From NCBI GenBank assembly GCA_013002205.1, contig JABDKN010000163.1, positions 1-48,707 on the forward strand: a DNA stretch of 48,707 nucleotides. Direction: 5' to 3'. This document shows, one piece after another, positions 7,893-17,492 of this stretch (position 1 is its first letter; each line of letters begins with the position of its first letter). This DNA comes from Granulosicoccus sp. GTDB lineage: Bacteria > Pseudomonadota > Gammaproteobacteria > Granulosicoccales > Granulosicoccaceae. The translations under genes and the position numbers were made by a program. The notes beneath the pieces are model-generated. The model was not told the DNA's origin. It ran no database searches and saw only the letters and a list, made by a program, of their open reading frames with translations.

Positions 7893-8647
7893 CAGCGCCT
7901 GGACCCGGTCAGGCTGGAGCGCAGGAATGCACCTGATTCGACGGCGATCCGGATGTCATTGAACGGCTCTTTCTCGATGGCCGTGAAATTGACCGTGTCC
8001 CCGGTCTTGAAGAGTGCCGGAGGTGATTGATGCCCATCGAACAGGGGTACCGGACAGTTGCCCAGAATATGCCAGCCACCGGGGCTGTCCCAGGGATAGA
8101 CACCTGTAAGCTGCATGGCAATGGCGACACTGCCAGCAGGCACACGCAGGCGGGGCTCTCTACGGCGGGGCAAATGCAACGGGGCAGGTGTATCGCCCAG
8201 AAAGGCGAAACCGGGCAGGAATCCAAGCATGTACACCTTGAAGCGCGTCTGTTGATGCAATTCGATCACGCGCTCGGTTGTCAGGCCTGTCTGCTGCGCC
8301 ACGCTGGCCAGATCCGGTCCAGCGTCGCCACCATAGAGTACGGGCACTGTCCAGTGTTGCGCCTGCGTGTCTGGTGGTGTCGAGTGCTGGTAATCCAGTG
8401 TCCGTATCTGTTCAAGCAGTTCAGCCGGGGTCGTCATCAACGGGTCGAAAATCACCGCCAGTGAGCGAAAGGTAGGGGTTGTCTCCACGATACCCGACAC
8501 CTCGCCCGCCTGAACCGCACTGCGGATCCTGGCGTCGAGGGCAATAACCTGGTCGACCAGCGCACCATCGATGATCTGGCCGAATTCCAGAACGAGAGTT
8601 CTGTCACCCGCCGGGCGGAATGTCCAGTCTTCCGGAGGCGGAGTCAC
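7892..8647 (-). CDS. pxpB: 5-oxoprolinase subunit PxpB (KipI family)
   Basis: 251 residues, allophanate hydrolase subunit 1/KipI type. Recognisable segments are the YMLGFLPGFAFLG motif, PRLRVPAGSVAIA and the YPWDSPGGWHILG stretch. It pairs with PxpC in the ATP-dependent 5-oxoprolinase. The start is GTG at 8647, six bases after the stop of the aldolase-like gene, and its stop overlaps the pxpC start. A fusion with PxpC is common in other organisms; here they are separate. Confidence 0.94.
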   Translation of the reverse strand: MTPPPEDWTFRPAGDRTLVLEFGQIIDGALVDQVIALDARIRSAVQAGEVSGIVETTPTFRSLAVIFDPLMTTPAELLEQIRTLDYQHSTPPDTQAQHWTVPVLYGGDAGPDLASVAQQTGLTTERVIELHQQTRFKVYMLGFLPGFAFLGDTPAPLHLPRRREPRLRVPAGSVAIAMQLTGVYPWDSPGGWHILGNCPVPLFDGHQSPPALFKTGDTVNFTAIEKEPFNDIRIAVESGAFLRSSLTGSRR

Positions 8648-8653
8648 CGTGGC

Positions 8654-9406
8654 TTAGAATGTGAACACGCGATCTGGCTGCGCATTGTGTACCTCTGCCA
8701 GCGCCCTGAAGTGTTGCTCGGCGGAATGGTTCAGATCACGCCGAATCTGCGTCGCGGTGTGCTCGACAAGGGCGGGGGAGATGTGTTTGAGATCTTGTCC
8801 TGTCTGCAGCGCCAGCACGTGCTGGCGACAAGCGCGTTCCAGGTAGTAGAGATCATCGAACGCCATGGCAACACTATGCCCGCCGACCACCACGCCGTGA
8901 TTGGCCAGAAAAACGATGTCAGTGTCCGGACTGGCTGCCGCCCGATGGGCGATACGCTGACCTTCGCCGGCATCCAGCGCCAATCCTCCGAATTCAGGTT
9001 CGTAGGACAATCTGCCGTGAAATCGGATGGCTGTCTGGTGGGTCATCGGCAGGGTGCCGGCATCGCCGTCCAGCATGGTCAGTGTCGTCGCATACGGCAT
9101 ATGTGTATGCAGCACGACCTTGTGTCGGGGGTTGGCACGGTGGCTGGCCACATGAATGAAGCGCGCCGTGTCCTCAACGATGCCGGATCCCGCCAGGACG
9201 GCACCCTGCGCATCGATCAGCAGCAGTGAGTCGGCCTGAATCTGCGACCAATGGAGGCCGTAGGGATTGATCAGGTAGCGTTCCGGCTCCCCATCCAGTC
9301 GTGTCGAAAAATGGTTACAGATTCCTTCATGGAATCCGAAGCGTTCCGCCAGTCGAAATGCCAGAGCCAGTTGCTGGCGGTCGTGCTGCTCGCTGGTCGA
9401 AGGCAT
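8654..9406 (-). CDS. Class II aldolase/adducin-family protein
   Basis: 250 residues. The class II aldolase fold is indicated by GICNHFSTRL near residue 30, the metal-binding HTHMPYATTL pattern (two histidines) near residue 100, and FLANHGVVVGGHS with a third histidine. The family includes fuculose/rhamnulose aldolases, 3-oxo-tetronate phosphate decarboxylases and decarboxylase-like enzymes; the substrate cannot be fixed from sequence. It is the first gene of the operon with pxpB, pxpC and pxpA, so a role in degrading an acidic or pyroglutamyl compound is an inference from context only. Confidence 0.9.
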   Translation of the reverse strand: MPSTSEQHDRQQLALAFRLAERFGFHEGICNHFSTRLDGEPERYLINPYGLHWSQIQADSLLLIDAQGAVLAGSGIVEDTARFIHVASHRANPRHKVVLHTHMPYATTLTMLDGDAGTLPMTHQTAIRFHGRLSYEPEFGGLALDAGEGQRIAHRAAASPDTDIVFLANHGVVVGGHSVAMAFDDLYYLERACRQHVLALQTGQDLKHISPALVEHTATQIRRDLNHSAEQHFRALAEVHNAQPDRVFTF

Positions 9407-9514
9407 GATGTCGTACCTGCTCGGGAACCGTGGTTGAGTTACCGGGTGTCCAAGCTACCCGGCGCACCTGACAGTCTGGCCGGGTACCTGGCCGCTGTAC
9501 AGTGCCATGCACAT

Positions 9515-10270
9515 TCAGGCCGTGGCAGCTTCGCGCTTTTCCTCGGCTTCGTCAGCACCCGCGGTCAAGGTCTCGATGGCAGACAACAGTTTTGCCTCTG
9601 CCTTGGGAGCTGGCTCTTCAGCATCGGACTTGACTTCGATCTCGTCGGCCCAGGTACGCAATTCGCGATAGGCTGCAAGCAGGCTGGCAGCCTGTTCCTT
9701 CAGTTCCGACAAGGTATCCAGCTCTTCTTTCTGCTGCTTGTTTTCCTTTTTCAGTTTCCGGTTGGCATCCTCTGCATTCTTGCGCGCGGTCGCTTCATCG
9801 AGCTTCTGTTTTTTCAGGGTCTTCAGCTTCTTGACGATGTTTTCAGGCGTGTCTGCCAGGGCCGTATTGATCGCCTTGAGTTCCTTCTGTTTTTCCTCGA
9901 CGGCTCGCTTGGCCTTGCGCAGAGCCTCGGCATTGTCCTTGCGACCAACGGCCAGTGCCTGTTCGGCCGATTCCTTCTCGGCGAGCGCATGGTCCCGCTG
10001 TGCCTCCGCTTCGGTTCGTGATTTGATCGTCGCCTTGACCTCGGCCTGCATCTTGCCGATTTCTTCGGAGGCGCGATTTCGGGACTCTGCCATGTCCGCA
10101 TCGGCATCCCGTGCGCGTTTGATAGCTGCATCAAGCGCTGAGCGAAGGTCCTCGGCCGTGAAATCATCCTTCAGATTCAGGGCTTGCGCAGCTTCGTTCA
10201 TCAGCACCTGCTTGCTGATGGCCAGATCTTTCCAAATTCTCAGTTGCTGTTCGCTGTCGGCTTGACTCAC
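9515..10270 (-). CDS. Coiled-coil protein of unknown function
   Basis: 251 residues, highly charged and rich in Ala, Glu and Lys. A short N-terminal domain (residues 1-60, containing EQQLRIWKDLAISKQVL) precedes a long predicted coiled coil (about 60-205). A final segment contains ELRTWADEIEV and an acidic, alanine-rich tail. There is no signal peptide or membrane helix, so it is probably cytoplasmic. I do not recognise a function. The start is the GTG at 10270. It is divergent from the MFS gene across a 286-base gap. Confidence 0.8.
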   Translation of the reverse strand: MSQADSEQQLRIWKDLAISKQVLMNEAAQALNLKDDFTAEDLRSALDAAIKRARDADADMAESRNRASEEIGKMQAEVKATIKSRTEAEAQRDHALAEKESAEQALAVGRKDNAEALRKAKRAVEEKQKELKAINTALADTPENIVKKLKTLKKQKLDEATARKNAEDANRKLKKENKQQKEELDTLSELKEQAASLLAAYRELRTWADEIEVKSDAEEPAPKAEAKLLSAIETLTAGADEAEEKREAATA

Positions 10271-10565
10271 GTAATAATCTCTTGGACGAAAAGGGTAAAG
10301 TACGGGGACATTTCCAGAACCCGAAAATTTATGTTTTTTGTGTGCGCTGTGGCTGGTGCGGCACGACAGTTTGCGGCCGCTGTACGATTATTTCCTGAAA
10401 ACGTATTACCATCAAATCAGTTCAGGTGGCCAGTAAGCTAGCCGCTGTAAGACCGTTATGTGTTGGCCTGGTGTCGCTGCACCGGACGCGCTATTCATTC
10501 TCACCCGGTACAACTCCCAAGTATACCGCTTTTTGTAGCTGTCAACACCTCTTTGATTGTCGAGA

Positions 10566-11810
10566 ATGGTAATGCGTGACCAATTGCTGACATTCGCGCT
10601 TTTTCTGGCAGGTAATGTTCGCTGGTTGGCAGGCGGGATGCTCCTTACCTTCTTCTCCAGCGTGGGGCAGACTTTCTTCATCGCCGGCTTTGCCGGAGCT
10701 ATCCGGGAGGACTTCGGTCTGAGTCACGGTGGCTTTGGCGTCATCTACATGCTTGCCACCCTGGGTAGCGCAGCCAGCCTCATCATTGTGGGCCGAGTGC
10801 TCGATGAAATCTCCGTCGTCAAGGTTGCCACCGGACTGATTCTGATGCTGGCCGGGTCGGCGCTGCTGATGTCCGCAGCCACCACGGTTCCGGTTCTGCT
10901 GCTTTCCATTTATCTTTTACGTCTGTTCGGGCAGGGCATGATGACGCATACCGCGATGGTAGCCATGGGGCGGTGGTTCGTTGCCGAGCGCGGGCGGGCG
11001 GTTGCCGTAACCACGACCGGCCATCAGCTTGGAGAAGGCATACTACCTCTGGTGAGCGTAGCGTTGCTGTCGATTGCCGGTTGGCGTACTGCCTGGATGA
11101 CGGCTGCAGGGGTACTGGTGTGTATCGCCTTGCCCTTGTGTTACTACTGCCTGCGCATTCCCAGATCGCCCTTGACGCGGGAAGGTGATGATCACGAAAG
11201 CGGTCGGCAATGGACGCGGGCCGAGGTGCTTCGAGACGCGCCATTCTGGGCTGTATGTACCGGTGTACTGGCACCGGCATTCATAGGAACCTCGGTTTTC
11301 TTTCACCAGGTACACCTCGCCGAACTCAAATCCTGGGCACCCGGTGTCATTGCCGGGTCATTTGCCGTCATGTCCGTCACCTCGGTCACCGTTGGGTTGT
11401 TCACAGGACACCTCATCGACCGATACAGTGCGCGTATGCTGTTACCGTTTTTCCTGTGTCCTCTGGCATTGGGCTGTATCGTCCTGTCTGTCGCAGCGGC
11501 ACCGTTGACCATGACCGTGTTCATGTGTCTGCTCGGATGCTCCTATGGGCTGTCCAGTGCGGTGTTTGGCGCCATCTGGCCGGAGGTCTATGGCACACGG
11601 CATCTGGGTGCCGTGCGTGCCGTGGTGTCCGCTGCCATGGTGTTCGCGTCGGCACTTGGACCCGGTCTGACCGGCTGGCTGATCGATCAAGGGGTCGGTT
11701 TCGAGTCTCAGCTGCTGGGTATGAGTGCGTATTGCCTGGCGACCATGATGGTGCTCTTCCCGGTCTCGCGCGTTCTGCGACTGAGACAGGCGCAGGTCGT
11801 TTATACCTGA
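10566..11810 (+). CDS. Major facilitator superfamily transporter
   Basis: About 415 residues with 12 predicted membrane helices in two halves. The loop between helices 2 and 3 contains GRVLDEIS, the degenerate MFS motif A, and GHLIDRYSARM is the equivalent in the second half. The substrate is not recognisable; the general look is of a carboxylate or MCT/OFA-like carrier. TTG at 10557 and ATG at 10566 or 10572 are all possible starts, and none has a strong ribosome site. It faces the AEC transporter gene convergently with only 27 bases between them. Confidence 0.88.
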   Translation: MVMRDQLLTFALFLAGNVRWLAGGMLLTFFSSVGQTFFIAGFAGAIREDFGLSHGGFGVIYMLATLGSAASLIIVGRVLDEISVVKVATGLILMLAGSALLMSAATTVPVLLLSIYLLRLFGQGMMTHTAMVAMGRWFVAERGRAVAVTTTGHQLGEGILPLVSVALLSIAGWRTAWMTAAGVLVCIALPLCYYCLRIPRSPLTREGDDHESGRQWTRAEVLRDAPFWAVCTGVLAPAFIGTSVFFHQVHLAELKSWAPGVIAGSFAVMSVTSVTVGLFTGHLIDRYSARMLLPFFLCPLALGCIVLSVAAAPLTMTVFMCLLGCSYGLSSAVFGAIWPEVYGTRHLGAVRAVVSAAMVFASALGPGLTGWLIDQGVGFESQLLGMSAYCLATMMVLFPVSRVLRLRQAQVVYT

Positions 11811-11837
11811 CCCGATGTTTGCCGGTAGACTCCTGGC

Positions 11838-12785
11838 CTAGATCATCCCTGTCCGGACAAGATACAGATAGGTGGTGACCGTCACGACTGAGAGCAGGGT
11901 AGAGAGCACCACTGCGCTGGAGGCGCGTTCCTCCCAGACATGGTACTGCTGCGCAATGACGAAGACATTGGTGGCAGATGGCAAGGCGGCCAGCAGTACC
12001 GCTGCATGCAGCCAGGTTCTGTCAAGATCCGGTATCTGGCTGAGAAGCACATACATGAGCAGGGGATGAACGATCAGCTTGACTGGAATCAGGTAGGAAA
12101 GCTCTACGGGTACTCGACGCAAGGGTCGCAGGGCCGCCGTGACGCCCATCGCAAACAATGCGCAGGGAGCCGCCGCATTCGCGGCGCTGGCCAGCAATTG
12201 CTCGATCGGTGCCGGTGGTCGATAGGTAAAGACAGCGGCTGTGATGCCCGCCAGCGTGGCCAGTATGAAGGGATGGGTCAGAATGCTGCGCAGGATTCCG
12301 ATGAACAGGGTCGAGGCTCGCAGTTGTTGTCGTCCGTTACCCAGGGCCATCAGCGTGGGTGCCAGTGTGAAATGCATGGCATTGTCCAGACAGAACACCA
12401 GAGCAACCGGCACCCCGGCCTGTGGGCCGAATGCAGCGATAGCCAGCGGTGGTCCCATGTAGCCGATATTGCCATAGGCACCGGCAAATCCCTGGACCGT
12501 TGCCGTCCGGGTGTCGGTTCGGCGCACCGTTCTGGCGATCACGAAACAGGACACAAAAATGATGAATGTACCCAGCGTAGTGGTCAGCAGGTACCTGCCG
12601 TTGGCAAATTCCGCTACCGGTGTCGTTGCCAGTAATTGGAAGAACAGAGCGGGCAGCGCGATGTAGAGAATGAAGAAATTGAGCCATGCCAGGCCTTCGA
12701 GCGGAATCTTCCGCAGCCTGCCGGCCACATAGCCCAGCAAGATGAGTCCGAACAGCGGCAGTACCAGACCGGCTACCTGAAACAT
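11838..12785 (-). CDS. AEC family transporter (auxin efflux carrier type)
   Basis: About 315 residues, ten predicted helices. LPLFGLILLGYVAGR opens the protein and FFILYIALPALFFQLLA follows, the typical N-terminal signature of bacterial AEC permeases, which export or import malate, malonate or related organic acids. The second half has FAMGVTAALRPL and a VKLIVHPLLMYVLL stretch. The ATG at 12785 gives the family N-terminus; ATGs at 12794 and 12818 would add only a few residues. It lies just downstream of the GlcD-type oxidoreductase gene (46 bases) on the same strand, so organic-acid uptake linked to that enzyme is plausible. Confidence 0.88.
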   Translation of the reverse strand: MFQVAGLVLPLFGLILLGYVAGRLRKIPLEGLAWLNFFILYIALPALFFQLLATTPVAEFANGRYLLTTTLGTFIIFVSCFVIARTVRRTDTRTATVQGFAGAYGNIGYMGPPLAIAAFGPQAGVPVALVFCLDNAMHFTLAPTLMALGNGRQQLRASTLFIGILRSILTHPFILATLAGITAAVFTYRPPAPIEQLLASAANAAAPCALFAMGVTAALRPLRRVPVELSYLIPVKLIVHPLLMYVLLSQIPDLDRTWLHAAVLLAALPSATNVFVIAQQYHVWEERASSAVVLSTLLSVVTVTTYLYLVRTGMI

Positions 12786-12831
12786 GGCAGCCATCCGGGG
12801 TGTGAACACACATGGCATTCGCTGTCGGTTG

Positions 12832-14280
12832 TCAATCGATTATCTTGCCCGGGTTCAGAATTCCGGCAGGATCGAGCGTTTTCTTCAACGTGCGCATCAG
12901 CGATATTTCAGCCTGTGTGCGCGACAGCGACAGATAGGATTTCTTGGACAGTCCGATCCCGTGCTCTGCTGAAATGGATCCGCCGAGACCCTGCAGTGGA
13001 CCATAGACGATCGTGTTGCTGTGCCTATGCCAGTCAAGGCGGGTTGCCTCGTCCAGGGACTCATCTGCCGCAGGGGCGACCAGCACATGCAGATTGCCGT
13101 CTGCCAGATGCCCGTATACATACAGATTGCAACCCGGCCAACGTGTCTGCAGTTGAGTGTCGATGTCGCTGACATACGCCTGCATATCCGCAATCGGCAG
13201 ACTGATGTCATAGACGAATACGGGATCGTGTCGCAGTGCAATATCGATGTGTTCGCGAATGTGCCAGATGTTCCGCCGTTCACGTTCGGATTGTGCAATG
13301 ACCGCATCGCTGACCCAGCCCTTCTCCAGTGCCTCTTCCAGCGCCGTTGGTAACACACCGGAATCCGTTGCAGTCCTGGTAGCCCGTGACTCGGCGATCG
13401 CATAGATTGGATGATCTCTGGCCAGCGGCGCCTGGCTTGTACCCTCGATGCCGGGATCGGTATTCAGTCGGAAGAACGGCTGCCAGATAACCTCGAATGA
13501 ATCGAGCGTGCCATTCAGGTGCTGGCCCAGGTGATGCAGAGTGTCGGTGACGTGTTCAAACGAATCAAAAGCAAGAAGCGCCGTGTCCACGGCCGGGGTG
13601 GCTGCCCGCAACCGCAGCACGGCCCGCGTGATCACGCCCAGAGTGCCCTCGCTGCCAATGAACAGTTGCTTGAGGTCATAGCCCGCATTGTTCTTCATCA
13701 TGCGATTCATCGTAGACAGGATGGTACCGTCGGCCATCACGACCTCCAGTCCCAGCACCTGCTCGCGCATCATGCCGTATCGCAGTACTGACAGGCCACC
13801 GGCATTCGTCGATATGTTGCCACCGATGGTGCAGGAACCGCGCGAGCCCAGGTCAAGACCGAGTTGCAGGCCGGCATCGTGAACAGCCTGCTGAACGTTC
13901 TGCAGGATGGCCCCGGCGCCGGTGCTGACCGTTCGCCCGGCGACGTCCACGGGTTCGATAGTGTTCATGCGCTCCGTTGACAGGACGATATCGTCCGGTG
14001 TACAGCAATCACCGTCGACCAGTCCGGTGACTCCGCCATGGGTCACGACCACCTGTGAGGCGGTATTGCACAGGGACAGGACCTGTGAGGTTTCCTGCGT
14101 ATCTGCCGGCCTGACCAGTGCTGCAGCGTGAAGCGGCGAGGCATCCCGGAAATGGCTTGCGCGCGCACTGAGGTTCGCTCCCGTGAGTACGTTATCCTCA
14201 CCCACGATCTCCCTCAACCTGCTGATCAGGGTGTGGATTTCGCTCGCACTGCCAACTGGCGTATCCGATGATCCGGTCAT
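12832..14280 (-). CDS. FAD-linked oxidoreductase of the GlcD/D-2-hydroxyacid dehydrogenase family
   Basis: 482 residues. The N-terminal PCMH-type FAD domain contains VVVTHGGVTGLVDG, LDLGSRGSCTIGGNISTNAGG and the NNAGYDLKQLFIGSEGTLG region. The C-terminal substrate domain carries GHLADGNLHV and SAEHGIGLSKK, with the histidines and glutamate typical of flavin hydroxyacid dehydrogenases. It probably oxidises a D-2-hydroxyacid (lactate, glycolate or hydroxyglutarate type) and passes electrons to a quinone or electron-transfer flavoprotein. The ATG at 14280 overlaps the acyl-CoA dehydrogenase stop as TGATG, so it is translationally coupled. D-2-hydroxyglutarate would make sense next to glutaryl-CoA dehydrogenase, but that is inference. 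Confidence 0.92.
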   Translation of the reverse strand: MTGSSDTPVGSASEIHTLISRLREIVGEDNVLTGANLSARASHFRDASPLHAAALVRPADTQETSQVLSLCNTASQVVVTHGGVTGLVDGDCCTPDDIVLSTERMNTIEPVDVAGRTVSTGAGAILQNVQQAVHDAGLQLGLDLGSRGSCTIGGNISTNAGGLSVLRYGMMREQVLGLEVVMADGTILSTMNRMMKNNAGYDLKQLFIGSEGTLGVITRAVLRLRAATPAVDTALLAFDSFEHVTDTLHHLGQHLNGTLDSFEVIWQPFFRLNTDPGIEGTSQAPLARDHPIYAIAESRATRTATDSGVLPTALEEALEKGWVSDAVIAQSERERRNIWHIREHIDIALRHDPVFVYDISLPIADMQAYVSDIDTQLQTRWPGCNLYVYGHLADGNLHVLVAPAADESLDEATRLDWHRHSNTIVYGPLQGLGGSISAEHGIGLSKKSYLSLSRTQAEISLMRTLKKTLDPAGILNPGKIID

Positions 14281-15515
14281 CAGGTAAAGGCTTGCAATCC
14301 TGTCTGGCAACGACCCAGTATCAACGCATGAATATCATGGGTTCCTTCATAGGTATTGACGGCTTCCAGGTTCATGACATGACGAATGATGTGGTATTCA
14401 TCAGAGATTCCATTGCCACCAAGCATGTCCCTGGCCTGCCTGGCAATCTCCAGTGATTTGCCGGCGTTGTTGCGTTTCATCAGGGAAATCAGTTCTGATG
14501 ACGCCTGGTGAGCATCCATCAGTCGGCCCAGACGGAGTGAGCCCTGCAATCCCAGCGTGATCTCGGTCTGCATGTCGGCCAGTTTCTTCTGCATCAGCTG
14601 ATTGGCTGCCAGTGGTTTTCCGAATTGTCTGCGCTCCATGGTGTATACACGTGCCTGGTGCCAGCACGCCTCTGCTGCACCGATGGCTCCCCAACTGATA
14701 CCGTAGCGCGCGCGGTTTAGACAGCCGAACGGGCCTGCCAGGCCAGTGGCATCGGGTAGCAGCCTGTCCTCGCCGACCTCGGCATCCTGCAACTGGATCA
14801 TGCCGGTAACAGATGCCCGCAACGAAAATTTGCCATCGATTTTCGGAGTGGATAAACCGGGGTTGTCACGATCGACCAGGAATCCCTTGATCTGGCCATC
14901 GTGGGCATCGGATTTTGCCCAGACTACGCACACATCGGCGATCGGTGAATTGGTGATCCAGTTCTTGGCACCATTGAGTCGATAGCCACCGTCGGTCCTG
15001 GTGGCGCGGGTGACCATACTGGACGGATCAGATCCATGGTCCGGTTCTGTCAGGCCAAAACAGCCCACCCATTCCCCCGAGGCCAGCCGGGGAAGGTAGT
15101 GCTGGCGTTGTTCTTCCGTGCCATAGGCAAAAATCGGATGCATGACCAGAGAGGACTGCACGGACATCGCTGATCGATAACCTGAATCGACTCGCTCCAC
15201 CTCGCGTGCCACCAGGCCGTAGCTGACATAGCTGGCCGCTGCGCAGCCATAGGTTTCCGGCAGTGTCATGCCCAGTAGACCCAGTTCACCGAATTCAGAC
15301 ATGATGTCCCGGTCGAAGTTCTCGTGGCGATTGGCGGCGACGACCCGCCTCATCAACTCACGCTGGCAATAGTCATGGGCCGTATCGCGAATCAGGCGCT
15401 CCTCTTCGCTGAGCTGCTGGTCCAGCAGTGCCAGATCGTCCCATACGGCAGCTGCAGGTTTGGCACGGGCGAGCGCCGGAGTCATCTGCTCGTAGGTGTC
15501 GTCAGCTGCTTGCAT
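14280..15515 (-). CDS. gcdH: Glutaryl-CoA dehydrogenase-type acyl-CoA dehydrogenase
   Basis: 411 residues. Typical acyl-CoA dehydrogenase segments are [25 protein letters not shown] and the [18 protein letters not shown] stretch that is close to glutaryl-CoA dehydrogenases. The catalytic base is Glu390 in [15 protein letters not shown]. The enzyme would oxidise and decarboxylate glutaryl-CoA to crotonyl-CoA in lysine or tryptophan breakdown. The ATG at 15515 has an AGGAG ribosome site; an upstream reading frame to 15677 runs into the divergent gene and is rejected. A short intergenic region of 125 bases separates it from the divergent HlyD gene. Confidence 0.92.
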   Translation of the reverse strand: MQAADDTYEQMTPALARAKPAAAVWDDLALLDQQLSEEERLIRDTAHDYCQRELMRRVVAANRHENFDRDIMSEFGELGLLGMTLPETYGCAAASYVSYGLVAREVERVDSGYRSAMSVQSSLVMHPIFAYGTEEQRQHYLPRLASGEWVGCFGLTEPDHGSDPSSMVTRATRTDGGYRLNGAKNWITNSPIADVCVVWAKSDAHDGQIKGFLVDRDNPGLSTPKIDGKFSLRASVTGMIQLQDAEVGEDRLLPDATGLAGPFGCLNRARYGISWGAIGAAEACWHQARVYTMERRQFGKPLAANQLMQKKLADMQTEITLGLQGSLRLGRLMDAHQASSELISLMKRNNAGKSLEIARQARDMLGGNGISDEYHIIRHVMNLEAVNTYEGTHDIHALILGRCQTGLQAFT

Positions 15516-15640
15516 GGGATGTCTCCTTGAGTTTTCTCGCGTATTGTAGCGCTGCCCGGTCTGTTTGGTTCCCCGATGGCCTGCAAGTTGCAAATTCCTG
15601 GCAGTTGACACCTGCAACGGAACTACCCCCGGAACCATTG

Positions 15641-17491
15641 ATGGCTGTAGAGGCCCCAGAACGACCTCATTCATCACGGCGCACTGCGCCGCCGGATGTC
15701 CACACCGGGGTCCCAGGTTGGTTATCCTGGCTACAGCCGTTGCTTCCCGCGGGTGACTGGATCGGTGTGATAGTGAAGAGGCAAGGCGCCGCCGGAATCA
15801 GCTACAGCACGCACCCTTTTCCGGTGGGATCCAGTGCCCCTGCGGCTGCCATGCTGGTCGCAAGAAAGGTAATGGCTTCAGGGCGCGTTCTGTCGGTGAG
15901 GTTGAACGGGTCTGCGGGCACCGGCAAGGTGCTGCTGGCCATACCGCTGTCTTTTACTTCGCAGCCAGTCGATCACGTCCTGGTATTCAGTGGTCCATCA
16001 CTGCCTGCTGAACAACGCGAGTCCTGTATCAGGCTGTGCCGCTGGGCCAGCGCCTGGCTGCATTCGCCGCCACCATCCGGCAACGCGACAAACGGCCTGT
16101 CGCTCGCTTCCCTGCTGACACAACCGACGGCGCTCTCGGTGGCCATGGCCATGGTCAATACCTTGAAACTCGAATATGCCTGTCGGCGGGTATCACTGGC
16201 AGTCCGGCGTCCCGGATCGTCAGGATTGCACCTGATGGCGATGTCTGACCAGTCCGGTATCGATCAGCGCAGGGTGTTGGCCTGCCAGATCGTAGCGGCC
16301 ATGCAGGAGATGCTCGACGCTGGCGCACCACGCGCATTCCACGGTCGCCTGACTGATGCGCGCTCGGATCGTTTTCCCGAGTGTTTGCGCCTGTTCGAGG
16401 ATCAGGGGCGTTTGCCGTCGTTTGCCTGTGTGGTTGCCGAGTCCGCGAAGGGACTGTCCATAGAAGGCTTGCCACCTCCGGAGGCCACCGTGGTGGTGAT
16501 TCTCCTGGAACATGCGCCCGATCTGCTGCCTGGTCCTGCGCAAAGGACAGCCATCGAGGAGTTGGTAGAGCCTGCCTGTCGCCTGCTGATCGGCAGGCTT
16601 CGAGAGCAGACCAGTCTCCTGCGACGATTACGGGAGAAAACGTGCCTGTGGTTGAATGCTACTTACCTGCGTTCTCTGACAAACAGGCAGCTGGTGTACG
16701 CGTTGTCCGCTCTGCTCGCCGTCGGGGTACTCGTGTGGCCTGTACCCCAACGTATCAGTGCACGCGTCATGATCGAAGCGCGGGACCTGCAGGTACTGGT
16801 TGCGCCACAGGCTGGATTCATCGCCTCGTCACATGCGCGCGCCGGGGACCGCGTCGCCAAAGGTCAATTGCTGGCCACACTGGACGACCAGGATCTTACT
16901 CTGGCGGTCAGCAAGTGGCACAGCGAGGCAACCAAGAACAGGCAGGCGCTGAATATGGCGCTTGCATCACGTGATCGGGTGGAGCTTGGCAGGTTGCGGG
17001 CTGATGCCGAACGCATAGCCGCAGAACAGTCGCTGGTCGAGAGGCAATTGACCCGCGCCCGCCTGCGCGCACCATTCGACGGCGTTGTGCTCAGCGGAGA
17101 CCTGAGCCAGCAGCTGGGATCATCTGTCGTGCAGGGGGACACGCTGTTTACAGTCGGTTCTACGGATGCCTATCGTCTGATACTGGACGTGGATGAGAGG
17201 GATGTGGGACTGGTCAGCTCCGGTCAGCTGGCCCGTGTTCGTCTGGCAGCACTACCGAATCGCACCTGGCAGGCCAGGGTGGAGGCTGTACTTCCGGTTG
17301 CCACTGACACAGAGGATGGGATTGTCTTTCAGGTACCGGCGCGTCTCGATGAGGCGACAGATGTCGTGCGTCCGGGTATGGAAGGCGTTGCCAAACTGCA
17401 GGTCGGCACTCGATCGCTGGTATGGGTGTACACACGACGCTTGCGCGAGACGGTGAAACTGTGGTTCTGGCACCTGGGATTGATCCGTTGA
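15641..17491 (+). CDS. Membrane-fusion adaptor with large cytoplasmic N-terminal domain (HlyD family)
   Basis: 616 residues from the ATG at 15641. The first 350 residues have no signal or membrane segment and look like a cytoplasmic sensory domain, GAF-like in general arrangement, though I cannot prove the fold. One membrane helix follows at about 351-369. The last 245 residues are a periplasmic HlyD/RND-type adaptor: lipoyl half [31 protein letters not shown], a short alpha-hairpin, then [31 protein letters not shown] and a beta-barrel domain. It is the first gene of a three-gene unit; the next start follows after one base. An adaptor fused to a cytoplasmic domain suggests signal-linked export. 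Confidence 0.82.
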   Translation: MAVEAPERPHSSRRTAPPDVHTGVPGWLSWLQPLLPAGDWIGVIVKRQGAAGISYSTHPFPVGSSAPAAAMLVARKVMASGRVLSVRLNGSAGTGKVLLAIPLSFTSQPVDHVLVFSGPSLPAEQRESCIRLCRWASAWLHSPPPSGNATNGLSLASLLTQPTALSVAMAMVNTLKLEYACRRVSLAVRRPGSSGLHLMAMSDQSGIDQRRVLACQIVAAMQEMLDAGAPRAFHGRLTDARSDRFPECLRLFEDQGRLPSFACVVAESAKGLSIEGLPPPEATVVVILLEHAPDLLPGPAQRTAIEELVEPACRLLIGRLREQTSLLRRLREKTCLWLNATYLRSLTNRQLVYALSALLAVGVLVWPVPQRISARVMIEARDLQVLVAPQAGFIASSHARAGDRVAKGQLLATLDDQDLTLAVSKWHSEATKNRQALNMALASRDRVELGRLRADAERIAAEQSLVERQLTRARLRAPFDGVVLSGDLSQQLGSSVVQGDTLFTVGSTDAYRLILDVDERDVGLVSSGQLARVRLAALPNRTWQARVEAVLPVATDTEDGIVFQVPARLDEATDVVRPGMEGVAKLQVGTRSLVWVYTRRLRETVKLWFWHLGLIR

Positions 17492-17492
17492 C

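Noticed and set aside
15605-15633. A perfect TTGACA -35 box before the HlyD adaptor gene
   Set aside because: No -10-like sequence lies 16-18 bases downstream; the hexamer alone is not sufficient.
15428-15640. Upstream extension of the HlyD adaptor reading frame by 71 codons
   Set aside because: It overlaps the start of the divergent glutaryl-CoA dehydrogenase gene, and the added residues have no family pattern.
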